Below are positions 12,462 to 23,550 of a stretch of DNA of 64,000 nt, piece by piece. Source of the DNA: Purshia tridentata (lineage: Eukaryota; Streptophyta; Magnoliopsida; Rosales; Rosaceae); contig QANT01001350.1 of NCBI GenBank assembly GCA_003254885.1, positions 1 through 64,000 of the forward strand, in the 5' to 3' direction. Made by a program: the position numbers and the translations under genes. Each line of letters opens with the position of its first letter. Positions within the stretch are counted from its first letter, which is position 1. The notes beneath the pieces were generated by a model. The model was not told the origin of the DNA. It did not search any database and saw nothing but the letters and a program-made list of their open reading frames with translations.

Positions 12462-13923
12462 CCTTCATGTTCCTTGGCCTTGTAGTTACTATTTAGATTT
12501 ATGTGCGTTTCCATATTCAATTCAATCTTGTCCTTCATAATTAACAGTAAACTTATTCTCTTCATTTTATTGTATACTGTTGATAAAGGGCACGGATGTT
12601 TAGTTGCCGTGCAAGTTATAAAACAATCCAAAATTACCACCGACTCCTCGGAGACATCTTTCGTATTTTTATGCTTGGATTCCTTGTTTTTTCCAAGTGA
12701 CTTAACCTTTTGCATGTGACGGCAGCCCCATCAATAATCATCACATGTTTTCTATCGAGTGCTGATGTCTTCACTTCCGTTAACATAGTAGTTTTGATGT
12801 TAGTTGTCATTAAACCCTTTGAAAAATGGAAAATCTACTAAGTTTTACTCCAGATCGGATCTTCTACTTTATATCTTTTGTGTTGATACTGTATATAATT
12901 AGTCCTAAACTATTATTTTGATCAAAATACCACAGACAAATAGGAATGAATAATGAAGCAGACGCATAAGACCAATTGCCATACTTGGAGAGAGTGGAGA
13001 GTAAGGGCCGTAAAACCAAGCTATTTGGCATGGACTGGAGTGTTTGAACTAGAAAACAAAGATTTGGCCAAAAAAAAAAAAAAAGAACTAGAAAACAAAG
13101 ATAAAGTTTATTTGTAAGTGAAATATGGCTCTTTTCTGGGTATTTGAGTACGTAGACTGTGTACACTGAAGCTCATGATTTGAGCCACGAATCTGTCTGC
13201 ACATAAAATACAAAGGGCTGGTAAGAAAGTAAGAGCCTATAATGATTCTTCAAGGTGGAGGTGCACCTTTCGGCAAATTCTTCCCACAAGACACTTTCAC
13301 GGGCAATTGCTTATCTTTGTTGTTTAGGAAAAAGCCCAAAGGGCATCTCAACTCTACCCTCCTTTTTAACTTTGTCATGTAATGCAGGTGCTACGTATGC
13401 TCTCCTAATTCTCATGTCATTTTATAAATCCATGTTTAATCTGCCTTTGGACCATCAAAATCTTTTTTTACCAAAACCAAGTAGGATAAACATGGCAGAA
13501 CAGTGACATGGCAACAATAATTGTTTATGCATTTCTTACTGATAAAGCGAGAGAGAGAGAGGGAGTTTGGTCTCAGAAGTAGTTTATACTAGTGGTTTTT
13601 GGACAAGAACATGAGTTTGTAGCAAGTTGTAGCAAGTTGTAGCATCACTCACAAGAAGATTACAGGTATAAAAAACAACTCAGGGGACATGGAGACTGAA
13701 TAAAACAAAGAACTTCACATACAGCCACAGGTCCCCCACTTACGGCAGACCCATCTCTCACCATCATGTCGCAGAAAATGTGTCCCTCCGTTAAAATGTA
13801 AGATACATTGCACTAGTCTTTTTCATATTAACCTATCCCTAACACACTAAAAAAGCAAGATAAACCCAAAACGAAAAAAAATAAAAATTATAAACTGAAA
13901 AAAGAGAGAGATCGAATTGTTCT
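12462..13923. other. 3' flank of GGB and intergenic DNA
   Basis: The first about 300 bp after the stop are matched by the duplicated fragment at 58.3 kb and probably contain the 3' UTR. The remainder is AT-rich, with a short GA run near 13548 and no credible gene. Confidence 0.5.
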
Positions 13924-14898
13924 CTAATGTAAAGTGGGCTTCTTGTTAATTGGTGATCGGAGTTCTGCAGGTGAAGAAGCTAGGGGAATTACCTGTGAAG
14001 TGCTTGAATGGTGTTGGGGTAGATGGAGATGGTGATGGTGATGAAGCTCCCTTTCTTTGTTCTTGTCCACAATTATTGTGATAAAAGACCCATCTTCCTC
14101 ATCTTTAAGGAAACTTGAAATGGGAGCCTGATTATTTCCTTTTTCTTGAACAGGCCCGTCATATTTATGAAGACCCTTTTCAGCTTCTTCCCTCAATTTT
14201 ATTCTAAGTTTCTCTTCTGCTTCCTGCAAGAACTTGAATTTTGGAGGGGGTGATGACCTTATCTTGTTGAATTCTGCATCAGTTTTTGATTCAAACAGAG
14301 GGCAATTGAATCCATGTTGGTTATGGGAGTGCACAGGAGTAAGAGGGGGTGTGAACAAAGTTGGAGAACCCAGAGGAGTCAAATATGGTGTCTCTACAGT
14401 GATAAGCAAATCACCCAAGCTCTTACTTCTTGAACCCTTTTGACTCCTACTACACCTAGACTTCCCATCCTCAGATTCTAAGTCCTCCTTTGTTTCTTCA
14501 ACAATTGTGAAGAGGTGTCTTGGTGGGCCTAAAGCGTTTTGCAGCCTCATAAGCTCTGCATCCATTTCATCCTCTCCAAAGGGTTTGAGCAGCAGACTGT
14601 TGCCTGTGTGGATATGGAGCTGAGCATTTGGTTCATGAACAAGGGTGTCTCCCATTCTCAATGAATTGCACAGTTCTTGAGGACTTTGAGCTGTGTTCCT
14701 CAGAGAATTCCTCCTCCAGCAGAACATGAAGAATAGCTCTTTTGATGGGCTGCTGTAGTCATTTTCAATCTCCCTGCTGGTGAACCTCTTCCACCACAAC
14801 AAATAGTAAAGCTCAGCAATGAGAGCAAAGAAAAGGCAACCAAAAACCACACTCAAACCAAGTCCTACACTACTCAAAGATTTCATCCTTGTCCCCAA
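13924..14898 (-). CDS. Single-pass membrane protein of unknown function, plant-specific
   Basis: An intronless 324-residue frame. Residues about 8-34 are strongly hydrophobic (VGLGLSVVFGCLFFALIAELYYLLWW), a signal-anchor near the N-terminus, followed by basic residues, so most of the protein probably faces the cytosol. The rest is polar: a Ser/Arg-rich stretch, a Thr-Pro repeat zone (TPYLTPLGSPTLFTPPLTP), a charged probable coiled segment (FLQEAEEKLRIKLREEAEKG) and a His-rich patch (HHHHHLHLPQHH). I recognise it only as a type of uncharacterised membrane protein common in angiosperms; I recall Arabidopsis members beside genes homologous to those in this window (At2g39560, At5g59350), but the match is from memory. 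Long Ser/Pro-Thr tracts suggest phosphorylation. Function unknown. Confidence 0.85.
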   Translation of the reverse strand: MGTRMKSLSSVGLGLSVVFGCLFFALIAELYYLLWWKRFTSREIENDYSSPSKELFFMFCWRRNSLRNTAQSPQELCNSLRMGDTLVHEPNAQLHIHTGNSLLLKPFGEDEMDAELMRLQNALGPPRHLFTIVEETKEDLESEDGKSRCSRSQKGSRSKSLGDLLITVETPYLTPLGSPTLFTPPLTPVHSHNQHGFNCPLFESKTDAEFNKIRSSPPPKFKFLQEAEEKLRIKLREEAEKGLHKYDGPVQEKGNNQAPISSFLKDEEDGSFITIIVDKNKERELHHHHHLHLPQHHSSTSQVIPLASSPAELRSPINKKPTLH

Positions 14899-16734
14899 AT
14901 CTCATAAGAAAACTACTGATACTACAACAAAGCATAAAGCCACACAAAAACAAGCTCAAATTTTTCTCTTAACTCTTTTTGACAAAAGCCTTGAAAGCTT
15001 ACTGGGGAATTTCTGCAAACAGGACAAGCCCAAGAACCCAGATCGTGAACGCTGACAGGAAGACAGAGAAAAAACTAAGTTTTACCAGTTCTCTTTAGTA
15101 TGCATGCTACTTTACCAGCAAATAACGATGCCCAAATACCCGCCTTTCTAAAACATCACTAAAAGGCTTCTCTTTCTCTGAAAATCACTCTCTTTAAATC
15201 ATGAAGCATGATTGCAAAAGCTACTTGCTTTGAACCCACTAATACATACTAACCCGGCCAGAAGTGGAGAATCACAGAAGATTAGCCTAAAATATATAGC
15301 ACACAGGGAAACCCCAACTTAACAAAAAGGTCCAAAACCAAACAAGGAACCAGACAAAACCACAGCGCCATCTGAGGTGCACAAAAACTGGAAGTTTTAG
15401 GAAACAGCAGGGGATTAAGCTAGCACGTAATTGTAGAGACTAGACTAGAGGGTCTGGCAAAAATAGCCGAACACCTCATTAGTCACTAGTCTCACTAGTT
15501 TTATGATTGAGAGGACTCGCGGCCTTCGAGAAATGGTCACATGGGAACAAAAGAAGACAAGGAAAATGAAGTGTCGTTAGATTAGATGCGAAAAAATCTC
15601 TCTTATTTAGCTAAATGGACGTATCTAATTTATCTAACTCTATTTTTTTTTTCTGCATAGAAATATAAATATATTCGCTGTCAAAAATTTATATCTTAAA
15701 TTCTTAATAATGAAAAAGTGAATCCTTAATTCCTTATATTTAAACGTTAAAAATGTATTTGTACCAGAATTTGCAGGAAGCTGGTCAATGCCAAATGGGG
15801 CAAACACTGCATATGTATACTGAAAGTTTATTAGCTTTTGTGAACCTTGATACCTTACTCCTGATTTTGATGAGCAAGAGCAAGAAGACATGGGTCTTTG
15901 ACTCCGACTCCAAGAACCAAAGACATATTGTTTATTCCTTAAATCACTAGTCCATGATTAAGAGGTTATTCTTCTGGCAAATGCACATTCCTTCTTCAAT
16001 TTTGAAGAATATAATATTCTTTACTCCTACTTCACATGACATATCCATTATGTCTCTGTATCTGTTCATTGTTAATTTGTCATAGCCAATAAAAAAAGAC
16101 AGCTTGGTAAGTATTTGTCTATTAGACTGTACAGTGTACACTGATAAGGTAATAAATCCAGCGTTTTAGGTAGTAACAGTCAAAAGAAAAAAATAATAAA
16201 TAAAAACCTCGATTCCTTTCATTTTTTAGTTTAATTTTTAAAATAAATTACAAATAAATTAATAAAATATTTAAAAATTTCATAATAATCAAAATTTATT
16301 AAATAATTTCTAATATTGAAAATATTTATTAATTTGTTTTGATATTTATCATTTTCCTTTTATGAATATGGTTTTATGATTTTATCACTGAAAGTAGGGG
16401 CCAATGGACCACGTTAAAGAGAATTTTATACATATACGAAAGCATTATTTTTAGTAGTTCTTGTTCTTCAGATCAGTAACCATTACTTTCAGTATTTAAT
16501 GACGCTAAAACATTCATAAATGTATATCCACTTCGGAGTTCGGACACGCTTTTGTTTTGGGTTGACCCCCAAACTATAGGCCCATTTTCACTTGATTAGG
16601 CCCATTTAGAGACCACTAATCAAGCCCATTTGGCACTCAATTGTACAAAAATTGTGCAAACATATAGCCTGCAATTCTTAAATTCTAAAAAGCCAATACA
16701 TCAAACTCACCAGGGTATAGTTTTGTTTGTACTC
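14899..16734. other. Intergenic DNA
   Basis: The first part is the promoter and leader of the minus-strand membrane-protein gene. 16180-16350 is extremely AT-rich. I see no further gene; the open frames at 15753-15950 and 15640-15891 overlap on opposite strands and resemble nothing. Confidence 0.45.
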
Positions 16735-17160
16735 CTAGCTAGATTGCACAACAACAATGTCTTGCAAACTTTCTGAATCCTGAGGCCTCTCCAGCTCACC
16801 GGAGTCCGGCGACCGCAGCGGCATGGCATTGGTGCGGCAAATCGGGCAATTCGAGTGAGAATAGAGCCACATGTCAATACATGGAACGTGGAATGAGTGC
16901 ATGCACTCAGACAGGGTACGACAATCTTCACCTTCTTCAAATTCACTCAGGCACACAGCACACATGCGACCATCTTCTCCCACCAAGCCCAAGCCCACAC
17001 TCTTTTGGTACTTATGGGCTGGAATGAGTTGGGCCACCGAAGCCAGCTCTATGCTGCGTGGTGTCTCTTGCATCTCGAGCCTGGAACAACGTCGTGCTTG
17101 TTGTCGAGGGGGGTGGTGGTTGTACCAGCAAACGATTATGCAGTGGTATATTGTGACCAT
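16735..17160 (-). CDS. RING-H2 zinc-finger protein, ATL-like E3 ubiquitin ligase (N-terminus frameshifted)
   Basis: The open frame from 17160 encodes 141 residues. A canonical RING-H2 finger runs from Cys67 to Cys108: C67-x2-C70-x15-C86-x-H88-x2-H91-x2-C94-x10-C105-x2-C108, with the Pro-Ile-Cys end typical of ATL ligases, which recruit E2 enzymes and ubiquitinate membrane or signalling targets. The preceding segment (SVAQLIPAHKYQK) occupies the place of the ATL GLD motif. The frame starts in mid-membrane helix (MVTIYHCIIVCWY). Directly upstream, in another frame, 17234-17165 encodes MADDNNILYNPKLYILLVGV, which looks like the missing start of the same helix. A net shift of one base between about 17162 and 17180 separates them. 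Either the gene is newly broken, the assembly has an indel, or a shorter protein is made. Confidence 0.8.
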   Translation of the reverse strand: MVTIYHCIIVCWYNHHPPRQQARRCSRLEMQETPRSIELASVAQLIPAHKYQKSVGLGLVGEDGRMCAVCLSEFEEGEDCRTLSECMHSFHVPCIDMWLYSHSNCPICRTNAMPLRSPDSGELERPQDSESLQDIVVVQSS

Positions 17161-17234
17161 AAGCGAGCTGAGCTCACACCAACTAGAAGAATGTATAGTT
17201 TGGGGTTATAGAGAATATTATTATCGTCAGCCAT
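17161..17234 (-). other. Probable displaced N-terminal coding segment of the RING-H2 gene
   Basis: An ATG at 17234 opens 20-25 codons rich in Leu, Val and Ile, then runs out of frame with the RING-H2 coding sequence and stops. The composition and position fit the N-terminal half of the transmembrane helix of an ATL-type protein. The gap is too short for an intron. Confidence 0.55.
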
Positions 17235-17649
17235 GGTTCAAATTAGAGACTGGCATTGGCTAAAATGCCAAGGAAATGGCGCTGGAAACTATATATCAAG
17301 GGCGCTTATAGCAAGATTACCATTGTTTTATGTGCAGTAGGATGTCACAACTGAAACTTTTAGTGGGCCTTGTAAGGCCCATTGTCATTAACCCAATCAA
17401 CCCAACTTGGTAGCCCAACTCTTACTGTGTAATGACGCACCATATATGGGAATTAATAAGATAAACACATTACACTGTACACATGCTTATCTCCAAAACA
17501 ATAATTCTCAGCATTTAGTCACTGATTATGGTCCCAAACTCCTAATTAAATAACTTAACATACAGCCTCAAAACATAAAACATCTTGACTTATAGAAAGG
17601 TACTATCCGGTACATTATTGATAAGAAAAGTCTTAATTTAAGAGATTAA

Positions 17650-18248
17650 GGGCTCGTTGGGATTTTTGAATTTGGATTTGGATTTGGATTTGAATTTGAA
17701 TTTCAAATTTATGCATTTAAAATCCATGTAATTGAAATCCCTAGATTTGAAATTTTATTGTTTGGATACAAAATTTAAAGGCGAGGATTTCATAAAGTAT
17801 TTCAATTTTTAATTTTTTTTTTACAATTTAAGAATTGAAATATATGATTAAAAATATAAAAAAGTCGTCGGAGGGTGGCCGGAAAATTCGCCGAAGAGTG
17901 GCAAGAAAAGTCGTTGAAGGGTGGCTAGAAAAGTCACCGAAAAGTTGCCGGAGGTGGCCGGAAAAGTCGTCGGAAAGTCGCTTGAGGGTGGCCGGCGGTG
18001 GTCGCCGACAATTGTGGCCGGAGAGTGAGATGGTGAAATTTCAAATACCTAATTAAAGAAGGTATTTGAAATTCATGGATTTAGTCCTCTCAAATCCATC
18101 TTGGATTTAGCCCTCTCAAATCCATTTTGAATTTGGGTTAAATCCAAATACACCCCTTTAAATTATTTCAAATAGGTGAATTTAAATTTGGAGAGCTCAA
18201 ATCCAAATCCAAATCTAAATCCAAATCACTGTCTATCCAAACGGGCCC
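17650..18248. mobile_element. Non-autonomous PIF/Harbinger-like MITE with GC-rich core
   Basis: Termini are GGGCTCGTTGGGAT at the left and the complement of GGGCCCGTTTGGAT at the right, flanked by TAA on both sides (17647-17649 and 18249-18251), a 3-bp target duplication as made by PIF/Harbinger transposases. Subterminal regions repeat AAATCCAAATC-type hexamers on opposing strands. The core (about 17860-18020) is a GC-rich, degenerate array of GGTGGCCGGAAAAGTCG-like units. There is no transposase frame. Confidence 0.8.
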
Positions 18249-18251
18249 TAA

Positions 18252-20000
18252 CAAACATATTTTTCGTTGACCAGGTGTTTTAGTAATGTAGTGGTTGTAC
18301 TAGAGCACTTAATGAACCTTAAATTCCAAGTTCTATTTTAATATATCTCTTAAAAAATTAGGTCAAAAACCAAAATATTTGTTATACACAATTATTGGAG
18401 GTGTTCTTGGCAGGATTTGAAACCCAATTACAAGACAAAACTACCCACAACGGATTTCTCATATTCTCTTGCTAATTTTAATGGTAAGAATTATTAAATG
18501 GAACATGGACATAAAGCCCAGAGCCCAATTGCTAATCATCATTTTGTAGAATAAGCATCAAATCCAATTTATATTTGGAATAAATATCCAGAATTTATAT
18601 AAAAAAGTAAATAAATATGTAAAACACTTCAAAGTGGAACCTAGATTTTCCATAAAGTGATGAATTATTGATCATAGACAGTGTAACAGATCAGATGAGG
18701 TGGTGATGAGCGGAAGAGATGGTTTTGAGTTATCAAATAAGGAGTTGGTGAGAGGTGATAAGTAATTGCTTTAGCGGTCACTCCAAGAAAGAGGAATCTA
18801 ATATATTTTGGCAATCCCTTATCTGATATTTTGATGATACGTGTGAAATGAAAAGCTATACGTGTTGACGATAAGTCCCCCATATGTGTGGGAATTGGGA
18901 TAATGGAAATTCGACTCCGTCAGTCAATTATCCAAAACGGCAACGTATGTTGACTGCTAGTCACCGCAAGGCCCGCAACACCTCTTTTTTTTTTCTGGCC
19001 AAGTCACCTTTTTAGAGCATGGCAAATGCCATCATTTTGTCATCTCCCCATTCTATGTATAAGAGAAAATTATACCAATAATCCTTAAAATTTATCTCAA
19101 ATATTATTTTGGTCATCAAATTTATTTTTTGAATTATATAATTCATAAATTTTACATTTATATGTAATCTATTTCCACAATCTATCACATTTAAAAAATG
19201 TTATCATTTTTATCTTTTAAAATAGAATCACATACTTGATATATGACTAAAATTAATTAATGAAATTGTCAAAATGAATTATGGACTTAAGTGATATACA
19301 AATGAAAATTCACAGACTATAAAATTAAAAAAGATCAAATTAATATTAAGAATAAAGTTCAAAGCCCATTATTATAATTTATCTATTAATACCTCTTATC
19401 ATCTTTCACTAACCACTTGGAATCTAAAAAAAAATCTCACTAACAGTAACCACTTATTGTGCTTCACAATTTAAATGGATTTTATGTCCATTCCAATATC
19501 AAAATTAATAACCTTAAGATGATGTTAATTTTCATTTTATAAAAAAATCCCTTCTAATCAAAGAGGGAGATTCGAAAAACTAAAATAAAAAAGGGGAAGG
19601 GGTTAAAAATACTGAAGAAAATAGAGAAAAGATGAAGAGAAGTAGAGAAAAGATGAAGAGAAGTTGGATATCGTCTCTCCATATAAAAGAGATGCTTCTT
19701 GGGTTGAGTTAACATTTAAAAAAGCATACGAAGAATTTTTTAATTAAAAATTAAATAACCGATGTGGTGCCATCTCAACCGTTAGAGCATGATTGAAAGG
19801 TCAAGATCGGCTTAAACGCGGTAGGGTTACGGGTTACCCGGTTCAAGCTTACCCGGGTCAAACTCACAATTGGTCCATCGCAATTCGCAAATCACAAATG
19901 TCCAACTCCAACAGACGCCTGTTTTGACCCATCTCGGACACATAATTCACCGCCACCGTTAGCAAACGGTGTTTTTTTTACACTGTGATGTTAACCGGTG
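18252..20000. other. Intergenic DNA with a small foldback sequence
   Basis: AT-rich sequence without a gene. At about 19061-19383 the two ends are imperfect inverted copies (AGAAAATTATA... and ...TATAATTTATCT), suggesting a small degraded foldback MITE; no clean target duplication was found. The last few hundred bases lead into the promoter of the HSP20-like gene. Confidence 0.4.
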
Positions 20001-20039
20001 CAGGTCTCTTCTCACTAACTCCGTCTCTTGAAACAGACT

Positions 20040-20868
20040 CCGTTATCTCCCCCCCCCTCTCTCTCTCCCTCTCTTTCCTTCTCTCTTTCTTTCTCAAAAT
20101 GGGACTCTGATTACAATTTTCTCTGTAGCTGTTGGTTCGAAGCCTTCCTTTATAGGTAATTGCGAATATCTCTTTGATTTCAGCTTCTTTTTTGGGATTT
20201 TTTTTTTGTAGGGCTACGGTTTTTTTGCTTGATTTTATCCCTTTTGAATATTTATATTCCGATATACATTTTTGGAACATTTTATGAGATTCTAGGGTTA
20301 TCTATGTTTCTGGGTCACTTTGTTTGGTTGCTAAGAAGGTGTAGGAAAAGAAATTATTTTGGAATACTGGATCTTAAAAAATGGTTTGGATATATGGGAT
20401 TCTAATAAAAATTTAAGCTTTGATACAACTGAGATGTATGGTTTTCTGAACGTAACCTCATTTTTTGTGTATAAATTAAAGAAAATACGAACTTAAATCA
20501 TGTATTTATTTGTGAAATTATTTCAGTTTTCTTTAAATAAGGGATAGACTGTTATGAAGTTCATTGTTGTAACTATAAGTCCTGATTGAGTTGCTCCAAT
20601 CTGATATGGCTTTCAGGTGTTATCTTTTTGAGAATGATAATTGCAGTTCAATGTGCTTTGGATTGATTGATGGGTCTGCAAATATTTGGAAACTTTGCTT
20701 GTGGGTTTGAACTATAAGGATTCTGTTCATTTGTGGATTGTGTGATGGATCTGCAATCTTTGTTAGTTCGTTGGATATGTTAGGATGTTTGTGAGGTGAC
20801 CCCATTTGAAAAGTGGGTTTATAATTTGTAACCCAAAAGCAGGAGAAGGAATAGATTTGTGGAAAATC
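20040..20868 (+). promoter_or_regulatory. Leader of the HSP20-like gene: CT-rich tract and probable 5' UTR intron
   Basis: A pyrimidine-rich (CT/CCCC) tract at 20049-20095 is typical of plant transcription start regions. A GT donor near 20156 (TATAGGTAATT) and an acceptor near 20851 (AAAAGCAG) would remove an intron of about 0.7 kb just ahead of the start codon. Inferred from sequence only. Confidence 0.45.
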
Positions 20869-22377
20869 ATGGGGGAAGCGCTTCTCACTACCCTGTCCAT
20901 AGAGAATTCTCATTTGTCTACATTATTGTCGATGGATTCAAGTTCTTTGTCGCATGATGAATTGGAAAGAGAGATGAATCGAACTTTCATACTTTCACGT
21001 CCTCCTGATATCAATCTCCCGCTACTGTCTGAGCCTAGCCCACCTCCTCAAACTTGGAATGATTCATGTGACATCTTAGATGTAGGCCTTGGGTCTCAAC
21101 TTTATGAGGCTGAGACGCCAATCAGTCTCCCCAAAGTTGCAAGGAAATGCAACAAGAGACTTGACAGCGTTTGGGGTGCATGGCTTTTCTTTAGTTTCTA
21201 TTTCAAGCCTGTTTTGAATGAGAAGTCCAAGTCTAAGATCATTCGGGATAATAATGGGGTGTCTGGGTACGACAAATCAGACTTGCAGCTAGATGCTTTC
21301 TTGGTTCAGCATGATATGGAGAACATGTACATGTGGGTTTTCAAGGAAAGGCCTGAAAATGCTTTGGGAAAGATGCAGCTGAGGAGTTACATGAATGGGC
21401 ACTCTCGCCAAGGAGAACGCCCATTTCCCTTTAGTGTTGACAGGGGTTTTGTACGGTCCCATCGTATGCAGAGGAAGCACTATAGGGGTCTCTCTAACCC
21501 GCAGTGTGTTCATGGGATTGAAGTTGTTCGGACACCCAACCTCATGTGTCTTGATGAGGAAGAGAGGAAGAGGTGGACCGAGCTTACAGGCCGAGATTTA
21601 AACTTCTCAATCCCGCTTGAAGCAAGTGACTTTGGTTCTTGGAGGAACCTGCAGAACCCAGAATTCGAGCTTGAGCGGCCTGCCCCTCCATCAAAGAACA
21701 ATACTAATTCTCACCCAAGAAAGTTGCTCGATGGTACTGGTTTGAATTTGTCAACTCAGCCATCAGACCATGGCAACAGTGAGGGGATGGACCTATCACC
21801 AGTCAGCAATAAGCGAAAGAAGGAACTTTTTCCCCATGGAAATGACAATGATTGTTGTTTACCTAATAACTCACATTTTGACAGAGTTTTGGATGGCAAA
21901 GTCCACCCAGTTGAGTCAGCTTGGTATAATGAGTTTAGTGGGGTAATGAAGAATGCATCGGGGCCTGTTACAGCTGCAAAAACAATATACGAGGATGATG
22001 AAGGGTTTTTGATCATTGTCAGCTTGCCTTTTGTAGATCTTCAAAGGGTAAAAGTTACTTGGAGGAATACTCCCTCACACGGGATTGTAAAGATATCTTG
22101 TGTGAGTACAGCTTGTATGCCATTCATTAAGAGACGTGATAGAACATTTAAGCTCACAGACCCAACGCCAGAGCACTGCCCTCCTGGGGAATTTGTCAGG
22201 GAAATTACACTCTCTACCCGCATTCCCGAAGATGCTAAACTGGAAGCATACTGCGATGAGACGGGAACAATGCTCGAGATTGTTGTGCCCAAACGTCAAG
22301 TCGGACCAGAAGAACATGAGGTCCGTGTGTGCCTTCGCCCTTCTCCCTGGAATGAACGGGAGCATTTGTTGACTTGA
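20869..22377 (+). CDS. HSP20-like chaperone superfamily protein (FYD-type)
   Basis: A single coding exon of 502 residues beginning MGEALLTTLSIEN. The C-terminal about 110 residues (from AKTIYEDDEGFLIIVSLPFV to LEAYCDETGTMLEIVVPKR) have the beta-sandwich pattern of the alpha-crystallin/HSP20 domain. The long N-terminal region (SVWGAWLFFSFYFKPVLNEK ... VHGIEVVRTPNLMCLDEEERKRW) is the conserved plant-specific part of the family that includes Arabidopsis At3g12570 (FYD) and At5g02480, whose role is poorly defined. An in-frame ATG at 20806 would add 21 residues, but it lies before the likely acceptor of a leader intron, so 20869 is preferred. In Arabidopsis these genes neighbour HSC70 and OST4 genes, as here, which supports orthology. 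No break seen. Confidence 0.88.
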   Translation: MGEALLTTLSIENSHLSTLLSMDSSSLSHDELEREMNRTFILSRPPDINLPLLSEPSPPPQTWNDSCDILDVGLGSQLYEAETPISLPKVARKCNKRLDSVWGAWLFFSFYFKPVLNEKSKSKIIRDNNGVSGYDKSDLQLDAFLVQHDMENMYMWVFKERPENALGKMQLRSYMNGHSRQGERPFPFSVDRGFVRSHRMQRKHYRGLSNPQCVHGIEVVRTPNLMCLDEEERKRWTELTGRDLNFSIPLEASDFGSWRNLQNPEFELERPAPPSKNNTNSHPRKLLDGTGLNLSTQPSDHGNSEGMDLSPVSNKRKKELFPHGNDNDCCLPNNSHFDRVLDGKVHPVESAWYNEFSGVMKNASGPVTAAKTIYEDDEGFLIIVSLPFVDLQRVKVTWRNTPSHGIVKISCVSTACMPFIKRRDRTFKLTDPTPEHCPPGEFVREITLSTRIPEDAKLEAYCDETGTMLEIVVPKRQVGPEEHEVRVCLRPSPWNEREHLLT

Positions 22378-23550
22378 AGGAGGCATTAATATGACAGATG
22401 CAAGAAACATTTTTTGGTGTTTCATTGTTTTTTTAACTTATTCCCTGGAGGAAAGTTATTGAATGGAATCTGATTTTTTTTTTTTTTCCCCATTAGATAT
22501 TTAAACCCCACCCTTAGAAAAAGAAAAAAAGAGATAAAAGTTAGCACCCTTTTTTTTTCTTTTTCTGTTCATACAATTTATTATATTGAAGTTGATTTAT
22601 AGATGGTATGGTAAGTCTGCTGAATATCTTATGCCTATTGGCCATATGTGTTTTGCTTATAGCTTTGCACTAAAATCCCGGTGCATAGCATCTGGTTTCA
22701 GGAGTACAACATTATTATAAAGTTTGCATTCCCATGATATGCTTGGCTTGAAGGTTCTTTGTATAAAGAAAAAACTCATGTACTCTTTTCTTCTCTATGA
22801 TATCTATTGTTTTTACTCGATCAACCAAGCTAGTTGATGACTTGATGCTTTCCTCTATGATACTTGATTGTTGTAGTAAACTGCTAACTGCTTTTGCATA
22901 ATATTATGGGTGCCTGAGGCATTATTAGTGCTTCTGCAGCTTTTGAAAATCTTTGGACATATTTCGTAGCAAAATGCGAATATAGCCACTCTCCATTTGT
23001 ACTTTCGATATTTTTTCTTATTCTTAACTATTGCAAACCTGAAAGAAAACATGCACGCTTTGAACATACGAAAATGCTCCAGACTCTGTAGGTGGTCCAA
23101 AGTGGCAAATGCCTCTATCAGGAGGTGACTGCGACTCCATTACATCACCTCTGTTGAATAATATTCACCAGAAATAACTTGTCACCTCCATTACATTACA
23201 CAGGTAGGTCCTACCTCTATTAGAGATGGTACAAGACATGACCGAATCTAGTTATGGTATCATTTCACTAGAGCTGATATAAGCACTTCAATAACAAAAG
23301 CTGCAGATGCCAAAAAATCTCATGATATTGCCTTCTGGACCAGAAAAACATATATATTAAAAGCTAGCCCAGATATACAAATACACTTCTGCAAGTTTGA
23401 CCAAAAAAGAAAATGACAAACTGGAGACACTATTAGTGCAACACATATGACCATTAAGTCTAATCCCAAAAATTCATTAGCTGATCTAATCCCAAAAATG
23501 CAACTGCACCATGCTTCTTCTTCTGCCAAGCATGATGTACATGACAAGTA
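22378..23550. other. 3' flanks of the HSP20-like gene (+) and the CLE gene (-)
   Basis: T-rich 3' sequence followed by AT-rich intergenic DNA. No other gene or repeat is supported. Confidence 0.5.
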
